From NCBI GenBank assembly GCA_958510875.1, contig OY294067.1:253347736-253411735 (forward strand): 64,000 nucleotides of DNA. Direction: 5' to 3'. Below, in pieces: positions 47,614-59,130 of this stretch (its first letter is position 1; the number at the start of each line of letters is the position of its first letter). The notes below the pieces were generated by a model, which was given only the letters and a program-made list of their open reading frames with translations, searched no databases and was not told where the DNA came from. This DNA is from Endomychus coccineus (Eukaryota > Arthropoda > Insecta > Coleoptera > Endomychidae). Both the position numbers and the translations under genes were made by a program.

Positions 47614-47889
47614 TCATATTACAATTAGAGATTAAGGTCTACATATATTGCAATAGATACACTGTAGAACCTGGATCAAATTCAGTGAACCCCAACTGAA
47701 GTTTATATTGCGAAAGCCAGGTTTAGATTTTGAATTTTCATTTTATTTGGGGTTATTTTGAATTCCGCATTCCGTATTCCATCGAACACTTATTTTAAAG
47801 CGTTGCTTAGGAATTAATGTTTTTCAATGTGAATAATGTCCACCGTTAATACTACCAAAGTAAAAATTTTATGAATTCTTTAAATTTTA

Positions 47890-48460
47890 GGTAAGATATT
47901 TTTAATTCCGTGGCTGATTCACTCCTCAAGCTCAATGATAGAATTGTGATGAAACCCATTATCACTTATGTACCCTTGGCATGGCGAACAAAGATAACCA
48001 AGAAAATAGCTGCGGCTGAGGTGAACAATTTACAAAGACTTGCCTGCAATGTCGAGAAGAACCCAACGATTTGACTAAACAAAACTAAATTATTTTGATG
48101 TGGGTCCCAGGATGATGTGACATCGAGGGCAACGAAAAAACTGATGAACTAGCCAGACTTACCTCATCAGACTTATATATTGGCCTTCCCTCGAAGTGAT
48201 AAGAATCACTATCTGATTCATAAACAACATGCTCCACGCATGCACCACGGGGGAATATTTATCAGAGAACCGTCGGAGTACAGATCTGAAGCGCTACTCA
48301 ACTTGAGTAGGAACCATGTTTGAACAATAATGAATATCCTCATTGGTCATGGCCCAATATATTATGTACTTGCACAAAATATAACTGTATAAATGGGGAC
48401 TCTGATACAGAATGGCATTAGATCTCAAATTACAATCAATATTTTATCAGCCTAAGATAT
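47890..48460 (+). pseudogene. Non-LTR retrotransposon RNase H fragment
   Basis: Broken frames read KPIITYVPLAWRTKITKK and LQRLACN (about 47950-48050), then WVPG followed by DIEGNEKTDELARL (about 48098-48160), matching the late RNase H motif of Jockey-like elements. The tail has LSRNHV and TIMNILIGHGPIYY near 48300-48360. It is decayed by many stops and frameshifts. Confidence 0.7.
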
Positions 48461-48479
48461 TTCCCTACGAGTATAACAG

Positions 48480-48960
48480 CCACCTGGTGATTAACCTGTA
48501 CAGAGTAGTACAGAGCCCCAGATTTGCGGCATTGGTGCTGTAACCATATAATTATTGGAATGCGCAAGGATCCAAGTAGCTAAGGTGTGTTTGATGAAAA
48601 AGCCCAGCATCCAAAGCCAAAATGAAAATTATTGCTGAACATTTAAGATGTAAATGTGATGGTGCTACATCCAGTTGAAACCATATATTTCCATTGGGCA
48701 GGTCTGACTTTACCCAAGAAATATCGAATCCGGAAATATCTTCTGAAATTGAATTGAGGTATATTGCTCCATTAATATTATCCTTCAAAATATTGGTCTT
48801 ATCCCTCGATCGCCAATTTGATTGATCCAAACGTTTATTTTATTTTTTGTATACGTTAAGACTATTTTGCAGATTAACATCACCATTGAAAGTAAAAGTT
48901 CATTCATCGACGAAAACTTCTTATTCAAAGGATATATGATCGTCTGATCAACAAATTTCA
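48480..48960 (-). pseudogene. Mariner-like transposase fragment
   Basis: The minus strand near 48920-48840 reads TFTFNGDVNLQNSLNVY, the region around the first catalytic Asp. Then 48830-48552 reads a weak INVW-type block, INGAIYLNSISEDI and NIWFQLDVAPSHLHLKC, which corresponds to the WFQQDGAPPH catalytic block with changes. Stops separate the pieces and the C-terminus is missing. Confidence 0.65.
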
Positions 48961-50149
48961 TCATTCGCTCAAAATTCTTGAACCTTGATCATTTTGCATT
49001 GTAGGCCACATCATATATAAGTTTACTTGTGACCGATTCAATAGAAATTTGAATAATATTTCCAGTTTAATTCGGATAATCGTTGAATTCATTCGATCTA
49101 AACGATTGTTAGTATTCTCTTTACCAATTCAAATTCAAATTTCAATTTGCTATTCTCAATACTTCAATACTAATCTCAAACTGTAGAAGAACTCATTCAT
49201 CTTGAAGCTATTCATACTTGGATCTATTGGTTTTCCTTTCACATTGAAATACAAGTTCATTCTTTTTTGATCAATTGCGTAGGTGTGAAATTTTTCACGG
49301 ATCAGAGGAGAGTTTTTCAAAAGTGTTTTATAATCTAGTCAACACGGAATATTTTGTTTTTCTGTTTGTCTAGTTTTCACTTATTCGCCCTTCACGAAAA
49401 GCCTCTAGGCTCAATTCCACTGATGGAACTCGAATTTGAATCAACATGTAAATACAAATAAAAGCTCTAGAGGGAAATATTTCTAGGCTTAAGCGGAAGT
49501 AGAAAGATCGATTTCGTGACTAAATCGGAAACGCACACGTGTCAGCTGTATTCGCATCCAAGACCGGATGTATGGCCTACAATATTGAGCTCCGTTCTCT
49601 TTTGATTTAATTTTGTATTGAATTCTGGAAGCGTACCTGCATAATCTGTATTTAATGAGGTGATACATTTAGTAGATTGAGTTTAAATTAAGCGAGATAT
49701 CAATGTAATAGGTATAAATGTAAACCTTAGAAGAGGCCATATCAATGAAAATGACATTATATCGTTCCTCACCGTAAACGATCTGATTAACCGTGAAATT
49801 GTATCTAGTTATTCAGCTAGAAATTGTATAAATCCAATCTCGATGTTTATAATAATACCACAGCATAGGAAACAATCAGCAGTGTCACTCGGCCATGCCG
49901 CCTTTGATGTGGAAAAGCACCTAGACGCCATTATGGGAAGTGCCGATACGAGGGCAGGACTCGCGAAATGGTTTTGGACAGATTCGTACTCAGAATTTTC
50001 TATATCATATTGAGGATGGCGAACACGTGTGGATGTTATGGCAAATCATGCCGAAATAATTATGCTACTGTAATTTGCATAAAATGGCAACATATCAAGT
50101 TCATAAATATGCCTACGGCAATATTTAATCAGTATCGTCTGAATAGAAG
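48961..50149. other. No gene recognised
   Basis: AT-rich Rim intron sequence, no motif recognised. Confidence 0.4.
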
Positions 50150-51060
50150 AAAAAACAAATAGAGAAAATACAAATAGGAAACGTGTAAAAGAAAAAGTGA
50201 GGTTAATATTGTGACCACTGGAAAACTCGTCGATGAATCCACGAATACTAATGAAAAAGAGTACACCTTAAATGATGTTATGGCGAAACTGAATAGAATG
50301 ACTCCAAAAATACGAGTCGTACATAAACAAAACACTAACCTATGAAATAAATGCCATAAAAAAGCAGCTGAATGATGAAATCAGTAAAACTGAACAAAAT
50401 TCATTCAAAAAACATTATAATCAGTGGATTTTCAACAGTGGCAATAAATGATGTGTACCAAATCATCGACAAAGTAAAGGAAGTCTTAGAAATTACAACC
50501 ACAGGAAATGAAATGTTATAGACTAGGCGCAAACGAGAAAAATCTTGTAATTGAAGTTATCTGTGATAACGAAGCTGATAAGGAAGAGAAAAAATTATGT
50601 TGGGGAGAAAAAAGAAGATAAGTAGCAGGGATCTAGGCTATCAAGGCGAAGCAAAAACCTATCCTTCAATCATAAACTAACAAAAAGAAATCAAGATACA
50701 TTCAAAACAGCCAGGATACACAAAAAGGAAAATATTTACAAATTTGTCTAGGCAAACAGTAATTACAACATATTCATGGAAAAGATGAGAAGAGCATGAT
50801 TGAATTATTACAAGGTGTCAATGATTTGAAAAACTAACCAGAAAAAGAGCCACAGTCGGAATACTACATTGCATACATGAACATACAAATATAACTCAAT
50901 ATATGAACATACAAAGACAACTCATTACTTACCAAACAGAAGATCCAATCTAGCTTTAAATAATCCAATAAACAGAAGTGAAGAAACATACAACTCAATC
51001 CCAATAAATATAAGGAATATACTCGTAGATAACTACAAACAATACAACAAAGAACCTACC
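50150..51060 (+). pseudogene. Possible LINE ORF1-like or other coiled-coil remnant
   Basis: An A-rich + strand stretch with broken frames of Lys/Glu/Asn-rich, helix-prone sequence. One run reads KLVDESTNTNEKEYTLNDVMAKLNRM and then VVHKQN, followed after shifts by a segment with VAINDVYQIIDKVKEVLEI and YRLGANEKNLVIEVI. The coiled-coil start followed by a basic tail resembles insect LINE ORF1 proteins, but no diagnostic motif is present. Confidence 0.3.
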
Positions 51061-51246
51061 ATAAACCCATACTAAGTAAAACAGTACTTCGATACCAGCA
51101 TTCTCTTTGCTGATTAGGAGTCTTCAATATCCATACATTATATGGAATATATACTATTCAAATTATGCACTATGGTTCTTTCCTATCAGTTACCTAAAAA
51201 AGGATTTTGTGGGTGTAAAAAAAAGTCATATATTTTCAATAAACAT

Positions 51247-51708
51247 TTATTCGTGTCTCCAAATTATAATTTTGTTTTTTCTCCTTTTTTTCTCAATCTT
51301 TTTTTGAGATTTGAAATTCCTATTTATATATTTTAATGTATAAAATAATCTTACCCTACCATATAACTTTAAAAGGGGCGATATTGGGAAATTTTCACAT
51401 GGGTGGGTATAAATGAATTGTTCAAACAAAGATACAAATCCTGCAATGACATTTGTTCCTATGATAAGATTTTCAAAATTGCTTTGAAAGCTTACTTCCA
51501 AAGAGGAAATGAAATATACAAAGTCATTTTTGGGCATCCGTAAGTTCCCAAAGGTATCAAGAGTTCCATTTTGATATGCTCTGAAGTAACAATACAGAGA
51601 TTCATCATCTAAATCATAATATGTTTTTGAATAACTTACACAAATCTTACAACTATGAATTTTCAATGATTTATTGATCAAATATCCGCAAATACACAGA
51701 TATACGTC
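51247..51708 (-). pseudogene. P-element/THAP9-like transposase, C-terminal part
   Basis: The frame runs from a stop at 51709 to 51247 without interruption (about 153 codons). It begins DVYLCICGYLINKSLKIHSC, matching the conserved AGYLxxKLLK-type tract of P-type transposases. It continues GTLDTFGNLRMPKNDFVYF and ends PLLKLYGRVRLFYTLKYIN, the usual C-terminal basic helix before the stop. The N-terminal THAP domain and catalytic core are absent here. The intact length is unusual among the decayed elements in this window. It reads antisense to Rim. Confidence 0.6.
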
Positions 51709-51709
51709 T

Positions 51710-52452
51710 TATCGCCAACAAAGACAAAAGCACAATGAGAAAGCCTGGCACCTCTCAAAATGGTGGACCTGTCAACGCGAGGATATGCGCGAACTTTTCC
51801 CGCCAAGGAGACTGACACTGCTGATTGTTTCCTATCCTGTGATAATACCATCTATTCAGGTGTAGTAATATAGTGTTATACAGTGATACAAACATAAGTC
51901 CTAAACATATACCACCTTGCAAGAGACACTAAATATCTGAGCGCAGGCCTGAAAATGAAAAAAAAAACAGAACAATAAAAGAATAAAGTAAAAAATTAAT
52001 AATAATATTCAAATAAAAGAAAATGCATTCTATTTTTAAACTTACTAAATTATTAAGTTGATGACAACAAGGAATATTTGGGTTTTTGCCCCATAGTAAG
52101 TTAGATTTTAGTTAGATCATTACAATAATTATGAATAATAATACGACAAAAAGATCTTTTTTAGATTGAATTTATAAATAAGTATTGAATATATGTGAGT
52201 ATTTATAGTTCCGAACATCTTTGTAATAGTTAATTGAATTTGAATCTGAGTTCAACTGACACAAGAAGATGATAACACCAAATCAGAAAATCATACTAAT
52301 GTCTTAATCATTTGATCAATTTTCCAGTTTGGAGTAGAGCACAACCATTCTCTAATCAATTTTTGAAGTGAAAACTTTTTTAGGCGCGTTGGGCTATTTC
52401 AGATGAGGGGTAAAACCATGAGTCCATCACGTCCCGTCACGCTGTAGCTATA
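51710..52452. other. No gene recognised
   Basis: AT-rich intron sequence with an A-run near 51958-51967. Confidence 0.4.
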
Positions 52453-53922
52453 TACAGGATGTCCCAGCTTTTAGTAGCAGAACTTCAACAGTCGATAGAA
52501 AATTTGATTTTGAGAAAAAAAGTTCTAATTAAAATATATCCACAGACGCTTAGTTTTTGAGATACAAGGTGTTGAAATTGAAAAAAAAAATTGGTTTTTT
52601 GCAAATATCTCCGGAACCGTTTATTGTACAGAAAGCAGCTTTTCCAAGCATTTTCTACTCATAGTAAACTATGTTCTGTGCGATAAGAAAAAAATTTTAT
52701 AGTCATGATTGTTGAAGATTTTGAAGGGGTAGTGGGTGTTTTTCTCCCCAACTTTTACGCCACTGGGAGATATGCAGGTTTTGAAACAACCATTTGAACC
52801 GCCAATGTTTTCTACACAAAAAAGGTACTTCTGGTCATAAGCTCTAAAGTTGACCGTTTTCGAGAAAAATCAACTGTTATGTTGAAAAACATCGTAAATT
52901 TTTTGATTTTGCTACTTTTTCTAACGTTTGAATCAACGAACTCGGATATACATGTCTCTCTCCCACCATACTGTCATCTAGCTACCCAGCAATCGTGTGG
53001 AGAAATAAAGATTGAATAGAGAGATCTCCGATATTGGCACTCGTAATTCGCCGCCGACCATACAAATTGCTATTATACAAATGTGGTCAGTAAGTGAATC
53101 AGTTTAATTTCCAAAATACCAGTCTTTTTCGGTAAAACATGGAAGAAACCCACATTTGTCATTAACATTCTTCTATGTATACAGCTACACTGTTAATATA
53201 GGTTATAAAGTTTTTATTTTTGATGTTTTAACAGTTTAAAAAAAAACGTACCTTACTGCCTTATAAATAGTACGCCCGTGGCGTGGGGTACCCTGGAAAT
53301 CTGTTTAAAATACCCTATACAATACACGCCTACGCCGTGAGGTACTATTCCTCTATCCGTACTGGATTTCTACACGTCATGTTGGCGATACAAAATTTTC
53401 GTAGTTACGAATAGACTGACTAACTCTAGTATATCCGAGTTCGTTGGTTTGAATAAATTTTGTTTAATTAGTAAGAAGTAACCATGTTTTTCAACATAAA
53501 AGTTGATTTTTCGAAAACGGTCAACTTTAGAGCTTATGACCAAGAATATCTTTTTTATGTAGAAGACATTGGCGGTTCAAATGGTTGTCTCAAAAGCGTA
53601 CTTTTTTCAGTGGGGTATAAATTGAGGAGAAAAACACCCCCTACCCCTTCAAAATCTTCACCAATTATGACTAACAAAAAAAGATTTTATTTGCACAGAA
53701 CATAGCTTACTATGAGCAGAAAATGCTTGGAAAAGCTGTTTTCTGTACGATAGACGGTTCCGGAGATATTTGCAAAAAATGAAATTTTTGTTTCAATTTC
53801 AACACCCTGTATCTCAAAAACTAAGCGTCTGTGCATATATGTTAATGGGAACTTTTCTTCTCAAAATCAAATTTTCTATCGACTGTGAAAGTTCTGCTAC
53901 TAAAACCTGGGACACCCTGTAT
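52453..53922. mobile_element. Foldback element with ~0.5-kb inverted repeats, mariner-type ends
   Basis: The element starts ACAGGATGTCCCA after TA at 52451-52452 and ends TGGGACACCCTGT followed by ATA at 53921-53923. The arms, about 52453-52950 and 53440-53922, are reverse complements with moderate divergence. About 490 bp of unique sequence lies between them (for example GCGTGGGGTACCCTGG at 53281-53296) with no coding signal. The ends are of the ACAGGGTGTCCC type seen in mariner-like elements. It is non-autonomous. Confidence 0.85.
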
Positions 53923-55590
53923 ATTAGGTATTTTATATACTGCTGCGTGCGCAACCGAGGCCGTGCGGGACTCGGGTCAGGCGTCAGGCAGTCTCTCTAT
54001 ACGCTTACACGCGTGTGCATATCTGAGTCGGTGATGGTGAGCGTGCCTGTGTGAGCCAGTGCTCCCGATTACGGTATACAGAACAGGTATACGTATACAC
54101 TGCGTATACACACTATACACTGTATACAGCTACAACAGCACGCATATACTCGACGTTATTCATTCACTCAATCCTCCGTTCTCGTGCAGACGGAAGATAT
54201 ATTTTTATACTAACAGAAAAAAATGGACCTTTTTTGCAATACAACTCATACTTTAATTATTACAGAGTGAAAAGTAATAATTAAATTGTGTGTGATCGGT
54301 AATATTAGCCTGTTTTTATATATGAGCACACCTGATTGTTCCACTGATAATTCATTCTTACGAATCAATCACTGCATACTATAGAAAATTGGGTTGTCGT
54401 TTTCAAGGAATGCTTTTTTGACCATTTTCTTCTCAATTCATTTTTCTTGGGAAAGGCAAAAGTACTTCTTGATTCCTCTTTCTTGGAAGAAGATAGATAG
54501 CATAACCTTACTTACTAAATCGAAGTCATTAAAATATACAATGGGAATCAGAAAAAGCCCACATCCATGCTGGAAATCGGACTACACAGTGTTGCCAGTT
54601 TTAGTTGTCCTGACTAGTATTAGAGAAGGCGGTTATCTAGCTCTCAGAATTATTCATGATTTACTCTATAGATGATTCTCATCTCATTACAACTACGTCA
54701 TATGACATTATATTTGCTGGAAATACTATATATAAGTATAATTACTCCTTTTTTTTCTGTCAATCTATTTTTGCGGCAAATCATATGCAATCTTTTTGAA
54801 AAAATGATTCTTATGCAAATCGACGTACTACTGTTTTTTGGATAAATTCCCTATCCTCAGTTTTCGCCCAATAAATTGAAATACGAAATTTAGATAGCGG
54901 TCTGGAATTCTGAGAGGTTATATGTGTAACAAAAACGAAATCGTACACAACTTAGACCCTTCCACCCCCTCCAGTTAGTAATCTGGTATAAGCAAAAGGA
55001 AATGCAATTTTCTCTATTTCTTTGAAGTAAAGTTACCTATACTATATTCTGCAGTACCAATATATTTTGATCATAGAATAGCTGCTAATTCTTTCATCTT
55101 GGAATCTCCGGTAGGAGGCTCAAAAATCGCACTTTTTTCAGGAGCTTCTGGAGTCAGGTTCATCGTAGCTACTTCTATTTGATCGCAATCTCATGGATAC
55201 GTCAAGCTGCATTTGCTTCATAACGTGAGACGCCTTGAGCGGTCCTTGTAGATAAAGGTCGAACTTTGAACTCGAATCAGGAAGCGGTTTCAAACAGTTT
55301 AATACATTTATGTTATCTTTTAGCTTAAGCCTAATTCGATAAGTTGATCCGATAAGTAGAACCATAACAATTATTCACCCAAAACTCGATTCAAATGAAA
55401 GAAGACACTTTTAGCTGAACAAAATATCACTATCGTTTTTAGAACTCCTGCTTGCATTAGCATCCAATCTCAGAACAGATAGGTCATAATTTTTTTCAAA
55501 ATCAGCGAATTTTTAGCTTATATTACTGGACCAAAGTATGATAAAAAATCAAGATAAATATTAAGCATTCTACACTTTCATTCTTTTCAG
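53923..55590. other. Rim intron; local GC-rich and GTATAC-rich stretch
   Basis: The segment 53945-54060 is GC-rich compared with its surroundings, and 54070-54130 repeats GTATAC/TATACAC. No gene is recognised. The last bases (TTCTTTTCAG, 55581-55590) are the acceptor of the PDZ exon. Confidence 0.5.
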
Positions 55591-55788
55591 CTCGAGGCTT
55601 TGGGATGCGGGTAGTAGGTGGGAAGACAGGCTCTGATGGGCGACTATTTGCCTACATTGTTTGGACAGTGCCGGGAGGCCCTGCCGAAAAAGGCGGACTG
55701 CAACAAGGGGATAAAGTTTTGGAATGGAGTGGAGTATCCCTTATCGATAGATCTTTTGAGGAAGTTTGTTCCATTATGGATAGAACAG
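55591..55788 (+). CDS. Rim: Rim exon: PDZ domain
   Basis: This exon has a strong acceptor (TTCTTTTCAG) and a donor GTAAAT at 55789. It encodes about 66 residues that form most of the Rim PDZ domain: RGFGMRVVGGKTGSDGRLF with the GFG carboxylate-binding loop, then AYIVWTVPGGPAEKGGLQQG, DKVLEWSGVSLIDRSFEEV and CSIMDRTG. The Rim PDZ binds C-terminal motifs of ELKS/Bruchpilot-type proteins and voltage-gated calcium channels at active zones. The phase-1 junctions match the flanking exons, the codon at the 5' junction giving Thr. The final beta strand and helix lie in the next exon. The sequence is intact. Confidence 0.92.
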
Positions 55789-57989
55789 GTAAATTATTCA
55801 AAACTACAATATCCCCTTGAATGACTCCAGGAAGTTTTGAGTTATGAGAAAAAAATTAGTGTGTGCCTGAATGTTGTCGTGGTGTATACTTCAGTTTTCT
55901 TTGAATTTGAGAACGTATGGATGGTACTATTCTCGTCACATACTCCAGTCTAAAACTATTCGATTCCGTTTTTGAAAAACTACTAAATTTTTACTCATAC
56001 CATTGATGGCGTACAGACCTGAACTGAACTAATAATTTCAACTTCAATGGACAGAACAGAAGCTTCGGTCTCTTCACTAGAAGCAAGAAAATGGTTATTC
56101 ACATCCAACAAAATAAAAAGCAAAAATATATATTGATATCAATAGATTCTATTGGTCAACGGGTGCTATGATCAAACTATAACTTTATTACACTGGTTCG
56201 ATGCTCGATAATTGGAATTTGTAACAAATGAAGCCAGGAGACATTTTACGCGATCATTGTCAACTATATTTCGGCGATATAATGAAGGGACATAAGCTCT
56301 GCTTCAACATTCCCTTAGAAACTTAAATACATTTCAAACATGACAATAGTTTAGTTTAAACTGTGTTCTCACAACAATGGATACACACAAATCGTTCTAT
56401 GATACAGGAGATTATCATGATGCTGCCAGCAGATAATGAATCATAAGCTAATACTAAATACAGACCCTGCTTGTTAAATAATGGAGATAAGGGGAACGAT
56501 TCAATATAATATCAGTCATTTGAGAATTGTGGAGGTGTGAGCTAGAAGTAGCAGTTTCGGAGATAATGAAAAGTACAATTCGAAATTTCAGTAGATTAGC
56601 ATTTTACCAAATTACATCATGTACATCTTCTTGACTGGTACAAAAGTTTTCAGTTCTACAAGCTACACAACAATTCTATAAATAAGAAACGATCACCCTC
56701 ATACACTGAAAATACAGTTGGAGAGCTGAAAACCTTGCAGCAACCAAGTAGTGTGAAGTTTTGAAGAGACCTTATGAGTCTCAACTAGCTCACTAGGATA
56801 TTTCACACTCAGGGCTCGTAGTGATGCGGGTCCCTAGATTCTTGATTGATCGGATTACCCAGTGCGCAAACTGCTTTAGTAAAAAAAAATAAGAATCCTC
56901 AATGAAGAATTTACGGCAGTACGAGGTGGATAAATGTTGATGACTATATCAGAGAAATGAAGACAAGTTACAACTTAACAATTTTAATACTCTAGGGAAT
57001 TATAATTGGAACAAAATTAGTTAGATTAATAACATACTTATTTTATGAATTAACAAAGATCAATACTTAGAAAAATAAAAATGAAACGAATTAAAATGCT
57101 GAATAATTTGATTAATTAAATTGAAATTATGAATTTTATAAAGAAAAATAAATAATTTTTGAACCAAAGGTTCAAATTTAAGAAGTTAATTTGTATATGA
57201 AAATCATGTATCATATTATCATATCATAAACAACTGATCATAATAATTTGGTTAACCCAACTTCAAAAAAATGTTACCGTCCTTGAAATTTAGATGAGCT
57301 TGGGGGAAGTGCTCTGCCAGGAATTTCTGTCTACAACACGGCACAGGCAAAAGGAGGGAGATATATCGATCGTTTAAACCCTGAAATATAGACAATACGA
57401 GCAATACCTTGACAACAAGTTTGAAGGACAAATACCTACATCAGCAGGAATAATCAGTATAATTCCACAACTGATTATGTTATGTTCCCAAATTGCATAT
57501 TCAAAACTATTGAAAAGATTAAAATCTTGAAGAGAACTAGTAAAAATAAAATATTAAAATCTGAAAGAGAATATATGGATAATAGTTCACTTATTGAAGT
57601 TATGACAATTTATACTACAAATTAAATTTAAAAAACGGTAGTCTTGAAAAAATAAGTGAGTTAATTTAGAATCTCTCATCGCGTGTCACGAGACTTCTCT
57701 CGAGTTTTCGCGTATTGGTAAAATAATCGATTTGCGCTATTAAAATACAGATGTCAGTCATAGTCTCTTTCTGAGTTTGTTTATCTATAATTCCGAGCGA
57801 AAACCGTTATTAATATTATTCAATCAATCAGAAACTCAGTAACATATAACGTTACAGTTACAGTAGCCATCATCAGAGTAACTAAATCAAAAATGTGTTT
57901 GCTTAAACACTATTTGGTTCATTAAATTTTCCGCTTATACATTTCCATACAGGGATTACCTAGTTATTTGTCATTACTATGTTTCAAAA
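55789..57989. other. Rim intron, no gene recognised
   Basis: AT-rich sequence. A block near 57680-57850 (CGCGTGTCACGAGACTTCT and following) is less AT-rich but unassigned. Confidence 0.45.
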
Positions 57990-58880
57990 GTGATAAACTT
58001 TCTTGAGAAATGGTGTGACCTGTATTTGAAATACGTTCGTAACGCTGATTGTCACCATTATTGTATTATTGGAAGGAAGATGGATCGGTTGTGGGGGGTC
58101 AGTTGCATGACCTCCACGATCCCCGGCCTAAGTTCGTTTATGTGGAGATATCTGAGAAAAAAGTTAATGTGACACATGTTCAAGCAAGAAATGGACTTCT
58201 CTATAGGATTAGAGATGTCTGTAATGAAGTAAGAGCAATCGTAAATAATATTACAAGTTATTAGTCGATGTGAATTATGTACTCAATAGAATGGTTCACA
58301 TTTTGAATAATTTCTTTTTGTTTAATTTTTGTTATTTATTGTTTTCTGTTCGCGCTAGTTGTTCAAAAAATTACGCTAACTTTCGCATCTGCTAAATTTC
58401 AGAAGAATGTAATAAATCATATAAAAAATTGGGTTGCGTCAAACAATAAAGAGCCAACTATGTCGTAAACGGCCAACTTCAGCGGATTTCCATGAGGGTT
58501 ACTCTTTTGTTCAGAAAACCATGTGAAATAATTATTTTCATTAAACAGTAAAAGAAGTAATACTGAGAAAAAAGTTATGGTCATTTTAGTCCGAAAAGAG
58601 TATACAATGCATAGTGCCTCCTAGCGGCTACAGTGAACTATGCTCATAATGGGTTCTGTCAAAAAATTTTAAAAGTTGTTGTATGGGAGTTCATATACCA
58701 ACTTTCATTACAATATGTTGGAAAATGTATACAATATTCAAAATAATTCTATTTTAAAATTTAATTTGAACACCCCTTTATAACGAAAACTAAACGTTTG
58801 CCGACTTTAGTATTAATTTTAACATTTCTATAGGGTTAAAGTCGTACTACACAAAACGTGGACACCTTGTATATGTTAAT
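57990..58880 (+). pseudogene. Mariner-like transposase C-terminal end and 3' terminus
   Basis: Broken frames at about 58060-58250 read WKEDGSVVGGQLHDL in one frame and RSPGL and FMWRYLRKK in another, corresponding to W-P-P-R-S-P-D-L and the WGYLK block, then RNGLLYRIRDVCNEVRAI. About 600 bp of non-coding sequence follows, with GGACACCTTGTATAT near 58860-58875 as a likely right terminus. It is 5'-truncated and lies in the sense orientation in a Rim intron. Confidence 0.6.
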
Positions 58881-59001
58881 GAAATTTTAGTGTGATGTGA
58901 TGGATTATGTTTGTATGTTAGAACTGGTCTAGACTAAGAAACTTACAGTTTAATTTGATGAAACTGAACTTATTCATGTGTCCAATGTTATATTGTTACA
59001 G

Positions 59002-59130
59002 GAGATGTAGTAGAACTAATGGTTGAACATGCAACAGACTTAAGGATGTGTGACCTGCTTGACGATCCCATACCAATGCTAAATTCTGGTAGGAAACAGT
59101 CAGAAGCGGTAATAACTGCATTGCATGTAG
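59002..59130 (+). CDS. Rim: Rim exon: end of PDZ domain and following linker
   Basis: Acceptor TTGTTACAG ends at 59001 and donor GTAAGT starts at 59131. The split codon with the previous exon gives Gly. It encodes about 43 residues: DVVELMVEHATDLRMCDLL (last PDZ strand and the start of the linker), DDPIPMLNSGRKQSEAV and ITALHV. The VVELMVEHA pattern is the last beta strand. It ends in phase 1 and no next exon is recognised within the window, so the gene continues beyond 64000 or in an unrecognised short exon. Confidence 0.88.

Noticed and set aside
48552..48830. 92-codon minus-strand frame as an independent gene
   Set aside because: It contains the WFQ...AP.H block of a mariner transposase, so it is part of a dead transposase rather than a new gene.
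57700..57860. Possible transposon end or regulatory block with fewer AT bases
   Set aside because: I could find no inverted partner, repeat copy or known motif.
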